DNA from: Siderastrea siderea
Lineage: Eukaryota; Cnidaria; Anthozoa; Scleractinia; Rhizangiidae
Assembly (NCBI GenBank): GCA_964030785.1
Contig: OZ034977.1
Span: 27,245,652-27,309,651, forward strand
DNA length: 64,000 nucleotides
Direction: 5' to 3'
Positions within the stretch are counted from its first letter, which is position 1, and the number at the start of each line of letters is the position of its first letter. The translations under genes and the position numbers were made by a program. This document shows positions 63,691-64,000 of the stretch, piece after piece. Under the pieces are notes generated by a model. The model worked only from the letters and a program-made list of their open reading frames with translations. It was not told where the DNA came from and ran no database searches.

Positions 63691-64000
63691 CTGGTGGGAA
63701 AGTAAATCATAGTATGAGAAAACTGATCGATAACATTAAGTTGCCTAGCCCTTTGAGTACGGATTTTAAGTAGCCAAGAAGTATATCCAGAAACCAAGGC
63801 AAACTGCGCCAAAATTAGAACTAATGAAAATGAGACTGGAGTAAAATATTGACTGGCTATTCATTGAAATGAGATCAAATTACCATAAGCAGCAATTTTC
63901 TTAGCAAATTTTTCGAGACACAAGGAAAAACAACTTGAACCAATTTTTTCCAGGTTGCAATCCCTTTCTACTGAAAATAGCTGACATATCCACTTTAAGG
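63691..64000 (-). other. Intron at the right edge
   Basis: AT-rich sequence follows the CAG acceptor of the Ig5-like exon. No further exon was seen before the window ends, so Ig1-4 must lie beyond it. Confidence 0.6.

Noticed and set aside
18949..62170. CRISPR-like or satellite arrays
   Set aside because: The regular spacing comes from tandem exons and microsatellites; there are no short repeats with unique spacers.
61942..62193. Plus-strand frame encoding HSLTHSLTH repeats
   Set aside because: It is pure translation of the tetranucleotide microsatellite.
9272..62745. A Cys at the end of each Ig domain (DVQC) forming extra disulphides
   Set aside because: That Cys appears only when the exon is read through into the intron. 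The split codon is T plus TT/TC/AC/AT after splicing, giving Phe or Tyr.
1..63690. Titin or hemicentin identity
   Set aside because: Many tandem I-set domains suggest these at first, but the Ig5/Ig6 types and the FN3 block with ICTTP, GYK-IYYWGE and TLEG features match the L1/contactin family better. No EGF, kinase or VWA domain is seen.

Overview
The window is eukaryotic and looks cnidarian, probably from a reef-building (scleractinian) coral. The basis is small exons in AT-rich introns, abundant small DNA transposons, tRNA-derived short interspersed elements and the style of the Ig domains. The species is inferred, not proven. One gene on the minus strand fills the whole window. Its 5' end lies beyond 64000 and its 3' end lies before position 1.

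The gene encodes an L1CAM/neuroglian/contactin-type adhesion protein with an extraordinary Ig expansion. In transcription order (high to low coordinates) it has: an Ig5-like domain (63403-63690); 59 consecutive short Ig 'cassette' exons (62745 down to 9272); an atypical Ig lacking the core Trp (8854-9114); a second Ig5-like domain (7222-7503); an L1/contactin Ig6-type domain (6070-6357); and fibronectin type III domains FN3-1 to FN3-4, with the start of FN3-5 running off the left edge (5254 down to 1). That makes 69 exons and about 5,650 codons, all open as far as I could read them. I set exon boundaries by hand from GT/AG signals and phase.

Fifty-seven of the 59 cassettes are exactly 246 bp, and two are 249 and 255 bp. 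Every cassette is one whole Ig domain in a symmetric phase 1-1 exon. The junction codon is nearly always Phe or Tyr, so any cassette can be joined to any other or skipped without breaking the frame. Framework residues are almost fixed, while the loop after the second Cys varies (the F-G loop, equivalent in position to CDR3).

The array is still changing. A 5.5 kb block of six cassettes is present three times (33699-39238, 39239-44752, 44753-51321). Its breakpoint lies inside a seventh cassette, and its middle copy is a mosaic of the outer two. A two-cassette block is present three times at 19.6-24.4 kb, and an older two-cassette duplication lies at 54.5-57.3 kb.

Introns carry mobile elements: a Harbinger-like element with TTA target duplications, 8 bp from a splice donor; two elements flanked by TTAA; two foldback tRNA-derived SINEs with 12-13 bp target duplications; several MITEs; and a decayed element near the 3' end with a fragment resembling a Crypton-type recombinase. 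No other convincing gene was seen on either strand.
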